The translations under genes were made by a program, and so were the position numbers. 64,000 nucleotides of DNA, taken from the NCBI GenBank assembly GCA_964030475.1, contig CAXIPT010000008.1:3968568-4032567 (forward strand). Reading direction: 5' to 3'. The stretch comes from Tethya wilhelma (Eukaryota > Porifera > Demospongiae > Tethyida > Tethyidae). Under the pieces are notes generated by a model. It had not been told where the DNA came from, did not search any database, and worked only from the letters and a program-made list of their open reading frames with translations. Shown one piece after another: positions 20,532 to 35,200 of this stretch (the stretch's first letter is position 1; every line of letters starts with the position of its first letter).

Positions 20532-23500
20532 ATGTTGTCAGTGAAGAGTCCGCCCAGAGGTGGTGCTGGCACTTTTGAAGAACTTTCACGGGAAGGCAAT
20601 GATGATACAAATGAAGGGCGACTTTTAAAGCAGCTATTGGCACTGTTTGCTTCTGCACTTACACAATCTAGTAGTGACAGGTATGGCAAATTTATGCATG
20701 TTCATGCTTGTTGACTGCTATGTTAACATGTACTTGCCTAAGCAGGCATTGGGAGGGTTTCTTAGGTTTGGGATTGTTTGTAAAGACTGGATAAGTTAAC
20801 CAAGAGCTACAGTAACTAATCTTTTTGAATATATATTTGGTCATAATTTCTCCCCAAAAGAGATGCCTCGTGGCAACTCCTGTTCTCTCATTTGGATGGT
20901 CTTCCAAGGAGCAGTCTTGATCAGCTGAGAGGTCTGCCAGAGGTCCAACACTACATTCATCGTACAGTTCAACATGCAACAAAACACTCAGGAGAGCTCA
21001 AACACCTCAACATTGTTGAGAAACTGGCTACGCTATTCCCCAATATCACACAGCAATATCAAGACAAGGAGCTTCCCTATTCTTACAGCTATTCGAATAT
21101 CGATTCAGAAGTTAAATCAAAGAAAAAACGTGCTCACAGCAAAGCAGCAACAGTTGGTTCTGCACCAGTGGAAAACCCTCTCTTCAACTACAGTCCTCCA
21201 CGTGTTCCAGCCACATTCAGAGGTGCCCAAATCAATGTTGCTGATCTTGCTCTGGCTGCTAACTCTGTTTCAGACCAGCTAACGTCTACAGAGAAATCGA
21301 TATCTCTCCACTTGCGACAGGGAACAGTCTCTAGACACCACGAACAGCGCCCACCGCCATCCAGCCTTCGAACTCTGCAGAGAGTACATCACCGTTCTGT
21401 AAGTGGACCTCAAACTTCATCCACGTCTGAACACTATGCTCACATCCAACGACTGTCTCTTCAAAAGCCTCTTCTTAATCCGCTACTCGGCTCAGAAGTT
21501 GACGATTCTCATTTTCACAGAGTGAGCTCAAAAACACTATTTCCCAAGCAACAGAAGAGTCCAACCAAACAAAAATCTCCAACACGATCATCAAATGTTA
21601 CAGAGCAAGTGCCTCTTCACCTGTCTACTGCTTACGATGTCATTGAAGCCTTTTCGTCCGGGAAGCTACAATCTGAGTCTGAATCTATCTATCTCAACTA
21701 CACCAACCCTAGTAAGTGGAGTCCGTATGATTTGACTGTTGTACCAAAGACTAAAGTTGCTCCGGAACACTTTGTCATTTCAAAGTTTGGCATACTTTGT
21801 GTCTACTCTGATGGTGTTTCTGACCTTCAAAACTTTGCCGACTGGTTGCGTGAAGCAAATCTCTACAAGATGTTGAGGCAAATATCGTTTCTGAAGAATT
21901 ACAAAGTAAAGAAGGCCTTAAGGACGTGGCACAAGAACGTAAAACGGATCCATTTCACACGAATCCTCACTCAAATCTCAAGCATAGGCATTAGGCACTT
22001 TCCAACATTTGCCGAAGCTCTTTTCAAAATTCAAAGTTTGAGCGAAGAGCTACTCACCATTCAATTTCATCACCTCTCTAAACTTGGATCCCATTTGGTC
22101 GATGCCTACGAACACAGTCTTCAAGGCTCACGAGTAAAGGTTCTACGCTTCTTACAGAGGTACTTCAAGTACTGCAAGCGTATTGTCAACGAGGTCATCG
22201 AGACCACACAGAAGCGTGCAGTCGATCTTGAAACTGAAATGCTTCACAAGCCATTTGTCTCGGACCTTCCGCTGAGTGTACAGAGAGAGAAGCACTCGCA
22301 GCTCGAAAGGGACATGAGAGATGCAAACTACCAGGTTCAGAGACTCGACGACTTTGTACGTATTGCCGAACAGATTGTCTACTCTTGCCTCTTAAAGCTA
22401 GCTCGACAGGCATCTCATTCTTGGATCAGTACAGCAATGCATTGTGACGATGCACGTATGCAAACACCCAGGAGCACTTCTCTACTATCGTACGATAGCT
22501 CTACCATCCTTGACAGTAGTGAGACTAAGATAGAAAAAGCATTCCTTTCAGTTGACTTTGTTTTCAATGAGTCTGGTAAGTACTACAATATTTTGCAAAT
22601 AAGTGATTCAGTTCTTTGTAGTTATTGCCTATATTTTTATATTATAGGGGTCCTTGCTACCTACCCCGTTACGAGCGAACTTCAGCCATTGCTTGTTGAG
22701 CCTCTTCAAAGGATTGCCGACATTTTCTCATCCGTTGTCCAGCCACTAACAGGAGAAGGAGGCCCAATAGCTGACCTACCTTCATCCAGACCCACTACCA
22801 ATGCCCCTACAGAGACCTTCTCTACTCTACAAGGCAGCATCGTGACCCCTTCAGTCAACAAAGAGACAGCAGAATTACCACCGGATACACATGTAAGTAT
22901 GCTCAAATCATCACAGAAGCTTGTACAAATCCCTTACTATGTGAGAATGTTGTTTTTACTTGCTTTTCTTGTCTGAATGCAGTCTCCAAAAGTCCCTGTG
23001 AGTCGAAGGAACCCTCTCGTTGGTTCAATAGCTCCCTCAAAGCAGCCCAAGTCTCTGTTGAGAGTCCTCCAAGGACTGAGTGGTGGTGAGCAGCAAGATG
23101 GTGGGCCTCTTCAGAGTGAGAGGGCCAGGAGTCAGCTGGCATCAGTGGCAACAGAAGAGGTGTCCCTCGCAGGAGGGAGAGCTAGTAACCAACGTGGTAC
23201 AAACTCGTGTTTGGATGGAGAGAAATTTGTCACAAAGATAAAAGAAGAGTAAGTTAGTCTTTAATAAAGACTAGTATGGGTTGGCCTATTAAAATTTTAT
23301 TGACCAATATTGTTTTATTCTGCTATTGTTAACTTTATTTTTTGCTTGTTTGTTTGTTTGTTTGTTTGTTTGTTTGTTTGTTTGTTTGTTTGTTTGTTTG
23401 TTGTTCTTCAGTCCTATTCTCCAAAGTGACTTGGGATCGATGCAGTCTGCTGTGAGTGAGGTGAGTTCATCGGTGCTCTCTCTCTGTGATCGCTACAAGT

Positions 23501-25657
23501 GGATGAATGACGTGTGGGCCTTCATCAACTCATGGGAGGGAAAGAAGAAGGCTGCCATCATGACTGCTGAAGAATTTGAGGTAACGCAAAATAAGTATTC
23601 TGATCAATAGGAAGTACTTGATTGTTTTGTTTATCTGTTTGTTTGTTTGTTTGTTGTTAATTTCAAACTAGCTATAATCATATAATATGCATGATGTTGT
23701 GTATGTATAGGTGACTCTCAATCTCATATTTGAGTGGCTCCATCAAATCAAGCTCCTCCCATCTTATCTGACCACACCCCATTTTCTCGTTGGAGTCACA
23801 AGTGGAGCGATCATGAAACAAGTCCAGCCTAGTCTGACGTCCATCTTGGACCAGTTGAAGGCCACAGGAACACTCCAAGCCAGGACGCTGTGTGAGAGAG
23901 TACTGGAGGAGACTAGAGAGAAGGCAGAGGTGCTGTTGTAGTTACCGTATACTATAGTGGGTAAATTTGGCAAGAATTAAATTTGGTGAATTATTGTGCA
24001 AATCGCCAAACAGTTTATGTGCATACAAACAATGCAGCGTGCAGAATTAAATCACCAAATTTAAAATGCCAATTATGCAAAAATGCGAATTTGCCAATTT
24101 TAAGCCTGCCAAATTTACCTGCTATATAATATGGTACTGTATATTAGTCCGTGCAGAATATACGTATGTGTATATTCATTCATGTAAGGACATATAGATA
24201 TATGCTCATATATAGGTCCTCTCCTCCAAGCGCTATGATCTGGAGGGATTTGCCGAGTATGCTCGTCACCTTCGAGAGTGTCAGACATTCGACGAGAGAG
24301 AGGCCACGAACATCAACTATGTTCTCAGAGTGCACAGTATACTATTCCGCCACGGAATAGATGTGCCTCATGAAGACAAGGTATATACATGTAGCTTACT
24401 GTGCTCTCAGCTGCACTGAAAGAACCAGGCTCTCTAACAGATAATATTATGCTTTACTTTAAAGTCTTGTGTTAAATTTGTGTTAGGTCCTTGGTAAGCA
24501 GTTGAAGGTAGCATGGCACTCGTTTGAGGAGAAATTGAAGGAGGCCGAAGAATTTGTCACCACACAGACTCCTGTCAAAGCTCAAGGACTGCAAGAGTAC
24601 ATTCAAGTGAGGCAGATAGTTCAACTTCAATAGGCTTGATCCCAGGCCCCTTCCTTAGCTGTTTTTTTTCTTCCAAAAAGACATATCTGAGAGACGGAGC
24701 CTGGGAAAGAGGCTACAATTTCATATAATTTTGATATCTGATTTTCACTCACAAACATACAGTCATGTGAAGATGAGCTGCGTGGTCTTGTTAGTCAAGT
24801 GAACGTTGGGAAGTTCATTGACTCCAATGGTCAGCCTTCAGAGCTACTGGAGGAGCTGAAAGTCATTCAAGAAGAAGTGTTGATCGTCCGTTCACGACTG
24901 CTAGGACTCAGCAAATGGAAGGAAGCCATCACTGGGAAACCTCACGACATTACAGGCATCAGCAAGTGAGTTCAATTTCTCTAGCAAACTTTTAAAATGG
25001 CTCAATGAATTTTGTTTTTCTCTTCAATGTCCTTGCTGTAGTCTCATGGATCAGTTGTTCACTAGACAGGAGGTGTGGAAGTATCGTAGAGTGTTTGATA
25101 GCAACGAATACGAATGGATGAAGACTCCCTTCAAGAAACTCAACATTCAACTCATCACACAAAAGGTATTGCAGTATTTATACTCAATCTATTATTGTAT
25201 GCATTACTCCATACTATCTCTGTTGAAATTCACAACTGCAATATCTTGCTGTGTGTTTCATTGATTTGCTAGGTGTCCAACTGGCTGAGTGTGTGTCCCA
25301 AACTGGCTAAGAGCCTTCCTCCTGGCGATCCAGTGCTGGAAGGATGGAGAGAGAGACTGGAGAATTTTCAGTCGGGCATACCACTTCTGCAGCAACTATC
25401 ATCTAAAGCTCTAAGGGTATGTGTAGATGTGTACATCTAAACTAGTGCTTTTGTCATTTGAATTGTGAGTTTGTCTCTATTCTCACAGACCTCTCATTGG
25501 TACACTATATTTGCCTCACTGGGTGAAGATTATAATCCCAGTACTCAGTACACTCTGAACGATTTTGCTCTCTATAACATCTACAAACATTCGGACATCA
25601 TTTTTGAGATCTGTCATGACGCAATGCAAGAGGAAAAACTGAGAGCACAGGTTTGCC

Positions 25658-25699
<42 letters not shown>

Positions 25700-28600
25700 C
25701 GTAGTATTTTACTATAATTTAGAGGCAACTGTTGTACTATGTGTCTAGGTAAATGATATGCAAGACAATCTACTGCACAAGTCAATAAAGATCACCCAGT
25801 GTGCTCTGGAGCGATATCCATTTGCCGTTCCAAGTTTCACCACCTCCACAACCACAAAGGAAAAGAGTCGTGTGAAGCTGCCCCCTCCTGCAGTAGAAGG
25901 GACCTCCAGTTCAACTGGTGGGAAGGACAAAACCACTTCATTTGCTCTCAGTTTTCAACCAGTGTCTGATAGTAAGGTCGAGTACCTCTACAGTATTGAA
26001 AATGATACTGAAATTGGTGTTGGTCTTGAGAACGATGCCATTCAGTTGAAGATGTTGTTAGCCTCTCCTCACTTGGGAAGCTTAAAAGCCAAGGCCGAGT
26101 CACTGATGAAGACACTCATTGAACTTCAAGAACTGGTAGGGATGCTATCGGACTGCCAGAGCAAGGTATGTTCTTCAAAGGAACACAGTCAATGTGTTTA
26201 CTAGTACTCAATATTCTATAGTAATGTTGGGAATCGATTTCATTCCACAGTGGCAGCAACTTCTATCTTTGTTTTCGGATGTCAGTCCATCTCAGTACGT
26301 ATCCATGGGTGTTGCTGAGCTCCAACAAGCCACTACAAGGTATCAAGATGTTGCTCTAAGCATTCGAGACGACTCAAGACTCCTGTCACTACTGGGCAAG
26401 AGGAGAGGGCAGAAGGGCTTCAGAGAACTTCAAGGAGAGGCACTCAGACAGACTCTGAACACTGTCTTGTCAAAACTGGTACTAAAGCATAATAATTACT
26501 ATAACTATGTACAATGTGTGTGTCTGTATGTGCATATATGATGGTGTTTCTTCTTTTTGTGTACGTATGTCTAGGAAATGGTGACATTTAAGGTCAAAAG
26601 TCAACTGGATGAGGGTTGTGTCCAGTTTCCCCGGCTGTGCTACCTGTCTGATGGTGATATTCTGAAGGTGGTGTCACATTCTGGAAACCCGATACCAATT
26701 CTACCACTAATTGTCAGGATTTTCCCCACTATTGAGAGCATCAGGTTCATCGAACTAGCACCAGAGAGCAACCCAACAGATCCACATAAATCAGACTCCA
26801 AAGAAGGTATTTGGAAATGGCATCACATAATATGTATAGAGCTAAAAGTTCATTGGAAAAAAAAATCTTAGAGATCTAGGTGGGATTCGAACCCAGGTCT
26901 TATGAATTCTAGTCAAATGCTCTTACCACTGAGCTACTAGAACTCACTGGTATTGGAGCAGAGAATAGTAGTAAAAATACTACTAGTCAACTTTATACTT
27001 AATTATTGATAATATCTATTGAGTTTCTTAAGTTTGAATGATGTGTATGTACCACAGGTTGGCATTTGGTGGGTATTGAGGGCCACTATGGTGAATACCT
27101 TCCTCTCTCTGTGCCCCTCCCTCTGGGCAACAGGAGAGTGCCCAAGTGGTTGAATGCTCTGGAGAATGCCATCTCGTACTCCCTTGCGTCTCTTCTTACC
27201 GAGTGCTGCTCAACCCTTCCTGATTTCATAATGGGTATTAATACATCCGACCAAGACAGTGAGTGTTTGCAAGCCTGAGAAATAATACTTACTGGTAAAA
27301 TTTACATCTCTATGATTGTGTGTGTGTGTTGTTTTGTAGATGGTGAACTGGAGCAGTGGATATGCTCTCATATAAACCAGTGTGTGGTGCTCTCGCTCGA
27401 CTTGAAATGGACTGCTGAACTGTTCACTGCCCTCACAAGTGATGAGCCACTCTTTCAGCTGAAGATGATCATGTATGTGTATAATACCTCACTAAGAGTC
27501 ACTGTTAATGCCATATACGCTGGTCTGTTTTGATCCTACAGCTCAAGAATACAAACTGCTGTGGATATTGTTGTGGAAGCCATGCTGAAAGGAGCCAACT
27601 GTCAGCACAACTCATCGAGAGCGTTTCAAAATGTGATTCTCACTCTAAAACACAAACTGAACATTGCAAAACTACTCCTTGAGAATGAAGACCCTTCATT
27701 GAGCTCTTTCCGGTGGAAGTATCACATACATTACTCAACCGATTCCTCAAGTTTGTACGAAGATGCAAAGTTCGATAAAGTCTGTAGCTTACCTCGGATG
27801 AACGCTAAAGATCGTGGCTCAACAAACTCTGTTTACAGTTTGGGAACAAGCTCGCGACCAAATCTCAAAGTAATTTCAAAATCATCTGTTCTTGGTTCTC
27901 ACAAATTACAAGGCTCCAATCAAAGCCTTGTTGCTTCAAGCAAAAGCCTCCTCAATAACATTTCCAATGCCAACACTGCAATTGCTAACGAGCTTCAAAA
28001 GTCAGGGGCTTCCTCATTAGTATTATCGAGTGATCTCACCAGTCGTTCACCCCTGCCTCCCACCAAGTGTATGGTACACTGTAGTGAGAGCATCATGCAG
28101 TATGGGTTTGAGTACCTCGGAATGGAATCCAGACTCGTTCTAACTTCAAACACAGAGTCGTCAATTCTCTCACTGGCAAATGCTTTGGCAAGGTACACCT
28201 TTCCTTCCATCAGTGGAGCTACGTGTGTGGGGAAGAGTGCTACTACCAGAGAAGCAGCCAAGGTAAGGAATTTATGCATAGAGATGATTATTAAGTAGAT
28301 AATAGAAAGAGAAAAAAAGCTTGAGTTCTAACTGGGATTCGAACTGGGGACCCCTTGATCTGTAGTCGAATGCACTTACTATTGAGCTGTGAGCACTTGC
28401 GGGATGGTAGTGTGTATACACACATGGTGTACTCTTAGTTAGCTAACACTATTACCTTTTTCTTTCTTCTTTTTTTTTCTTTTTTTTTTTTTTTTTTTTT
28501 TTTTTCATGTTCTCCTCAAACTGACCTCTCTGTACTCCGTAAGCTGTTCAATGGTGCCCTTGGTACTGGTTCCCTCCTCCTATTGGAGAACTACCAGGCA

Positions 28601-31600
28601 CTAGGACCTCGAGTGATGATCTCCCTGGGAGAGTGGTTGGGATCACTACTGTTGGTGGTGGCAAAAACTTTCAAAGGGAAGAATTCTTCAATCATCCTGT
28701 CAGAACAACCCAAGGTATAGTGCAAGCTTTAGTGACTTGTCGTTTGTGTCATTGTACTTAAAATGAGTGATAGGCTCAAACTTTCTCACACTTGTCAAGA
28801 AATTATCTTGTATGTTCAAAATGCATCTCTCTTTGTAGCCGACTGAAATGCGTGCTTACAGTGAGGTAACACTGAGTGCCGTGAGCCATTCCTCTCTCTC
28901 CTCAACCCCCCTTCCTCCTCCCCAAGCCGAGCACCAATCCACAACCACCACAGCACACACCAGCAAACGTACCTCCTCTCTCGGTCACCACCATCACACC
29001 ACCGGCCACCCCCCTGCTCTCGATAGCTCTCCTAGTAGAGCTCAAACACCCTCGCATCCGTTGTCCATGGCCCACTCTCGGACCATCTCCCAACGTTCTC
29101 ACCATCTCTCGGTTCTCGATCAACAGCACCAGTCATCGCCCATCAGTAGAGCCACCACTAGAATAGACTGGTACAAGATTAGCGAAGAGACGGCGCAAGA
29201 ATCAGATGTGGGATGGTTTGGTTATGGAGGCGGGCCTCGTTCTGGAGTGGAGTTCCTTGGTGGTACTCTTCAAGTGAGTCCTGCTTTTGGGTGTGTTCTA
29301 GTGGACACTCTCTCCTCCACTGATGTTGATATACCAGACCAACTGAAGGTATAAATTGCTGGCTGTCCCATTTTTCCAAACTCACGTTAACTTTGTACTT
29401 CATTTTGCAGAGTGTCTTGCGTCCTATGGCCTTTGTTGCACCAGATGCAGCACTTGTTGCTGAAGCATTGCTACTTTCTAGTGGATTCAGTGAAGTTCAT
29501 AAACTCGGAAAGAATTTAGCAAGCCTATTTGATCATCTGAAGTGCCAGGTAACTTGTATACTCAATAGAACATGCACTAGTAGCCTGCTGTGTATACTGT
29601 ATATCCTTCAAATGCCTCGGTGACATTTTGTTTCTACTTTAGCTCTCCACAAGCAATCCCTCAGTTGCTAGGTCCTTGAGTATGCCAGCAATGAAACACA
29701 TCGTCATGAAATCTGCCACTCTCCTACGACACTCTACTTGTACCGATCAGATGGCCAGTCACTATGAGTCACAATGTGAAGCCATTGCTCAGTCCCTGTT
29801 ACAATACTTCAGCAGTCAAGTGATGAGTGAGGAACCTGAGGATCTCGATGGAGGCGAATTTGAAGGACAGAAGAGTGTGAACTTGGACCTTACCAACTGG
29901 AAGAAGATCACTGACCTTGTGAGGAGCTATTTTCCAAGCTTTGATGGCAATGACAATGAGGATGATGATGATGAGACTTTGTTCAGTATTAGTGGTGCTG
30001 ATACAGAGTTGATGGAAGCTATAAAATCTCAGCTAGTAGAGGACCACCTTCAACGCCTTCCTTTGTTCTTGGACAAGGTAAACTTACAGTCAAAAATTAA
30101 ATTCAGACTCTTAGTTTCCTACTCAGAGTCAAATTTTACCGATTCCTGTCTGCTAGACCCTTTAATTCTGTCAAGCAATTGTTATAGGTGAAGCAACTGC
30201 ACACCAGTCTTCAGCATTCTCAATGTGTGGTGTTAGCGGGTGCTTATGGGAGTGGGAAGACCACGTGCTACAAAGTGTTGGCTGCAGCATACCGTTACAT
30301 CAGAGAGCTACGTGCACTGGGGAAACAGTCTGCTGGGACGGGAAGAGACTCCAAGAGAAGAGTGACTCAAGATTACCCTCAAATAGACATAAATGTTGTC
30401 AATCCTGCTGCTTATTCCATCAGTGAGGTGAGGTGCTCACTTTAGAGTCGGGCATTGAAGCACATGTAGTACATCAATTCTATAAACATATTGCTGGTGG
30501 TCTATTTTGCTTACAGCTCATTGGGAGTTACAGGAAAGCTGCCTCCACTGGCTCCAATGAGGGTCTATTGCAGTGGAGAGATGGCATCCTAACCAGGCTT
30601 ATTCGGCAGATGAAAAACTTGGACAATGTACAGATGGTTCAGAATCACCCAGAGGCTCAATCTTTACTCAATGTTGAAGTATGTAGCGGAGCAATGATGT
30701 GGATTTTGATACCTTTTCACGATGTTTGTGCTTATTCCACAGAAAGTTGCAGAGGATGTTGTTCATTGGATTGTTTTGGACGGTCTTATTGATCCAGTAA
30801 TATTGGAAACCCTGCAATCCCTTTCTAGTAACGAGGGTATGACCCTACCCAATGGGGAGAAAATTAAACTACCAGGTACAATAAAATAGCATGCATATTG
30901 ATTATGTGTTTACAATTTTGATATCAACTTTGTACAGGATCTTGCAAGCTGCTGGTTGAAACTTCCACCCTGCCTTCTCTCACTCCATCATTTGCTGCTC
31001 ACTGTTCCATGATACACTTCAGAAGAGAAGTGCTTACCTATGATGCCATCATTGATACCTGGCTAGACAGAGCACCGATGCAACACAACCTCAGTGCAAT
31101 GAGGTACGCACGTACACATCACACAGAGATGCAAAGTTTCCATCAGAAGTGGTGTATAGCAACAACTTATGAATCTTATTGCTAGTTTAATCTGATTTAG
31201 AACCAAGTATCAGGGATCCTGCTAGTCCCACAAGACTCAGTGTATTCCCCAAAGAGCGGTAGGGGTGCTCCTCCCCATACAAATATACAGAACTACTAAA
31301 TTTCAAGCAACTCACTCCCACTTATCCCCTCTCTTTGCTTTTGTCCTGTGGGAAACTTTGAAGACTCTTTTTACTATTGATTGTAATTCCCTGCCTTTGT
31401 CTGTATTGTTTCTATGACTGTAGTACTGAGACCTTAGCATCAATGATCAAGCAAGTATTGCCAGAGACACTGGAGTACCTCCAAGAGGCCAACACCAAAC
31501 ACCTGGGTGCAGTCTACACCGAATGGTCTCAAGCCCAAGTGTATGGTCTCACAGAGACGCGGTGTTTCCTCAATCTCCTTTCAGCTGTACTTGAACGGAA

Positions 31601-32251
31601 TGCTCCTAAAGTTGAGACAGCATTGACGTACACTGGTACAGCCAGCCAGCTCCACAGCCGACCTGGTAGTACCAGCAGGCTGAGTGAGGTTCAGAGCAGA
31701 GCAAGCAGTGTGATGTGGTCTGCTAGGTATGATAATAATGAGTTGTTCAGATATTGTTATTGCAGAAACATTGGCGAGTATTTTATTTGTCATTTTTAGT
31801 TGTTGAGCCACCGGCACAAAATTAAATATTAGCAGTTTTAAATTTGGCATTTTTTCCTTTATCTAACGTGCATTTGTGCAGAAAAATTTGCTGATTTTTG
31901 TTCCAATTGCCAAATGTAAAGTACTGCCTTTATTCAATTCTATGTTTATGGTATTTGCTTACAAGTATGTTTATAATCATCTTGTGTTTTCCAGTATGGT
32001 CTCAGTGCCGAGCTTCACCAGCAAGAGCAACATGTACTTGGACAACGATCCACTGGACCCAATGGATGATGACATCTCAGAGTGTTCCAACCTGGAGGCT
32101 GAATTTGGACTCTCAATGCAACTACAAATGGCCTCTATGCTTGCATTTGCCTACATCTGGTCCTTGGGAGCTTTCATACCTCTCAAGTATGTATAACAGA
32201 CAGTCTCATAATAATACATATAATAATCTTCAATATAATGCATACATGTGT

Positions 32252-32291
<40 letters not shown>

Positions 32292-35200
32292 TCAGTGACC
32301 ATGCTGCCTTCAGTGACTTTGCTCGTGATCAGATCATGCAACTGCCATTTGCAGTCCCAATGCCTGAAGAAGGCTCGGTATTTGACTACTTTCTTGACTT
32401 AAGCCACTACCAGTTCATTCCTTGGAGTGATAGAAAAGGAGCTTCAAAACATCACAGTCGAGGATACATATCCTCAAGTGAGGTGGGTTGAGTCAACCTT
32501 ATATGTGTATAGCTACCATAAATGCGGAAAAATTCGCTGTTGTTTATATTTTGCGATTCGAGGTTACCGCAAAAAATGAAAACACGAAAAATTAAGTAAA
32601 TAATGCAAATGACCTGTTTCTACGTATATTTCTTTCACTACACTGCAAAAAATAGATGACAGGGAAAAATAATAATATTATTATTTTAACACGCGCAAAT
32701 TTCTGGATTTGCGGTATTAACCTACATGTTCTTGCTACTTCTAGTTGAAATCGATCCGTTTTTATGTGCATGTGAACTTGTGCTTTACAGGTGGAGAGAT
32801 ATGCTTACATCATTGACCTCTATCTGTCCTATGGTCTCAATGTGATGATCGTTGGTGAAGAGGGAACTGGTAAAACGTCTTTTGTCGAACATCTCATCCA
32901 AGCTCGCCTCCCTCTCACTCGGCTACCCATCACCCACACTCTCACGCCTCTCAAACTCCAACAAAACCTGTTAGACCGGATCACACAACTTGAAAAACGG
33001 GTTGGACATCGTCTAGGCGGCGGAGCGTCCAAAAAGACTTCGTCAATGAAGAGTGTATTCTTTCTTGATGACATCCACCTAGCATCAAAAGGTGATCAGC
33101 ACTCACAGTCTCTTGTGAGCAAGCAGTCCCCATTGCTGGAGATTGTCCGGTTTGCTGTCAACCAAAAGCAGCTCATTGAGGTGCAACGTGACTACCGGCA
33201 CAGTTTGAACAACGTGAGATACGTGGCCTCGTGTGTGCCTGGAGAATTCTGGAGGCTGCCTATCCAACTCTGTCACAGTTTCAATCTGGTGCCTTTCTTC
33301 CCACCTTCCGATGCTCATCTGCACAGAGTCTTTTCTCAGAGTGTGCTACTCTGGTTGCAACAGTTCCCAGAGACAGCGCTAGGGGATCCAGAATCACTTG
33401 CATCAGTATGTTACAGAGTATACACAATATAATATACAGCTACCTGTGCATGGCCTTGAGATCTGGTTTGGAAGTCGACTAGTAGTATATTATACTACTA
33501 TTCTTTGCTCCATTGCCTATGAGTTCTAGTAGCTCAGTGGTAAGAGCATTTGACTAGAAATTGAAAGACCTTGGTTCGAATCCCAGCTAGATCTCAGGAT
33601 TTTTTTCCAAAGATATCATGGCTTGATAATGGATTTGAATAGTTATAGAGATTCAAAACTATCCCTTTGTTCTGTTCTCGGTAGGCTCTGGGTGCTGCTA
33701 GTGTGACTGTATTCCGTAGTGTGTCTGGCAAGTTTGACCCATCACCATCGCAGCCTCACCATCTCTACACAATGCACGACCTCTTGCACGTCTACGAAGG
33801 TTTGCTGCTACTCTCTCCCGACGCCAAGGCCCAAACTCAACCTCAGTTCAATCTCCTTCATCGAAGAGGCTTCTTCAGTTCTACCCAAAGTGGTAAAGCG
33901 ACTAGAAAGAAATCTAGCAGCAAGACAAAAGGAGGTGGAAAGAAGAATCTGAGCACACTTCCCAGCCTCAAGGAAAGTGAGAGAGGAGGTATGAAGGCAA
34001 GAAGAAGACCGCTGCCCGAGATAGCTGGTGGTGATGGTGGTGGAGAGATGGCATCCACGCTGAGAATGTTGATCCGACTGTGGTGCCACGAATCCACTAG
34101 GGTGTTCTTGGATAGGATTGTAGACAGCAAAGAACGGATGTGGTTCTTGAAGCTACTTGAAACGTGCATCAAGTACTGTTTCTGTGGAGTCACTTTTCAA
34201 GGGAATAGAATGGAACAGTCGCAACCTTTGGGCAGCCACACAGCCAGTTATGGTCCGTAGATTAATCATACAAGTTTACTTACACCTATATGTACCGTAT
34301 GGCAATATAATACTTACATGTACATACATCTCTCCTCTATCCTCATCAGGAGGTGCTAGAGGAAGGCTGCGTGGTGCCAGGGCACGAGGTGGTGCCTTGC
34401 CTCAAGCTGCTTCTGCTGATGGTCTCAATCTAGAAGAGCTAGCGGGCAGTGCCGTCAAAGTTGATACTCTACAGAAACTTATGAGAGGAGAGCCTGGTGA
34501 TTCTTCCAATGATGGAGAAAGTACCAGTCAACCTAAAAAGTTTATCGGTTTAGATCAAGTTGTTGTAAGAGGAGAAGACCTTACTGGTACATAAAGTTGC
34601 TTTTTTTAATCTTTTTTTCCCCTTCTTTTTATGCTTCCAATCTCGGTGAATGTTGGTTTGCTTGTGTATCTACAGGCTTGATGTTTGCTCGCTTTCCAAG
34701 TCCGACCGAAAGTCATGAAAATTCAAGCACATCATGCAAGCGTACTGTTCTTATACACATCTGACGCTGCCGACATCCAGTGACCATGCTGCCTTCAGTG
34801 ACTTTGCTCGTGATCAGATCATGCAACTGCCATTTGCAGTCCCAATGCCTGAAGAAGGCTCGGTATTTGACTACTTTCTCGACTTAAGCCACTACCAGTT
34901 CATTCCTTGGAGCGATAGAAAAGGAGCTTCAAAACATCACAGTCGAGGATACATATCCTCAAGTGAGGTGGGTTGAGTCAACCTTATGTGTGTATAGCTA
35001 TTAACCTACATGTACTTGCTACTTCTAGTTGAAAATCGATCCGTTTTTATGTGCATGTGAACTTGTGCTTTACAGGTGGAGAGATATGCTTACATCATTG
35101 ACCTCTATCTCTCTTATGGTCTCAATGTGATGATCCTTGGTGAAGAGGGAACTGGTAAAACGTCTTTTGTCGAACATCTCATCCAAGCTCGCCTCCCTCT

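Larger units (their letters stand above)
32291..34733. repeat. Copy 1 of the 2.3-kb dynein segment (exons 29 to partial 33)
   Basis: Contains exons 32,296-32,482, 32,791-33,405, 33,685-34,252, 34,350-34,586 and the first about 60 bp of the next exon (from 34,675). It is then cut off within the CAAGCACATC sequence at 34,733. It aligns to 34,775-37,045 with scattered substitutions and small indels in exons and introns alike, the pattern of two alleles. It carries a MITE at 32,516-32,714 that copy 2 lacks. Confidence 0.95.

Noticed and set aside
33527..33599. tRNA gene in a dynein intron
   Set aside because: A and B boxes are good, but acceptor and T stems have mismatches, the putative AGA anticodon would need a serine-type long variable arm that is absent, and the unit recurs with shared flanks as a repeat.
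34734..34976. ORF beginning MQAYCSYTHLTLPT
   Set aside because: Its N-terminus is translated adapter sequence; only the part after 34,781 is a dynein exon.
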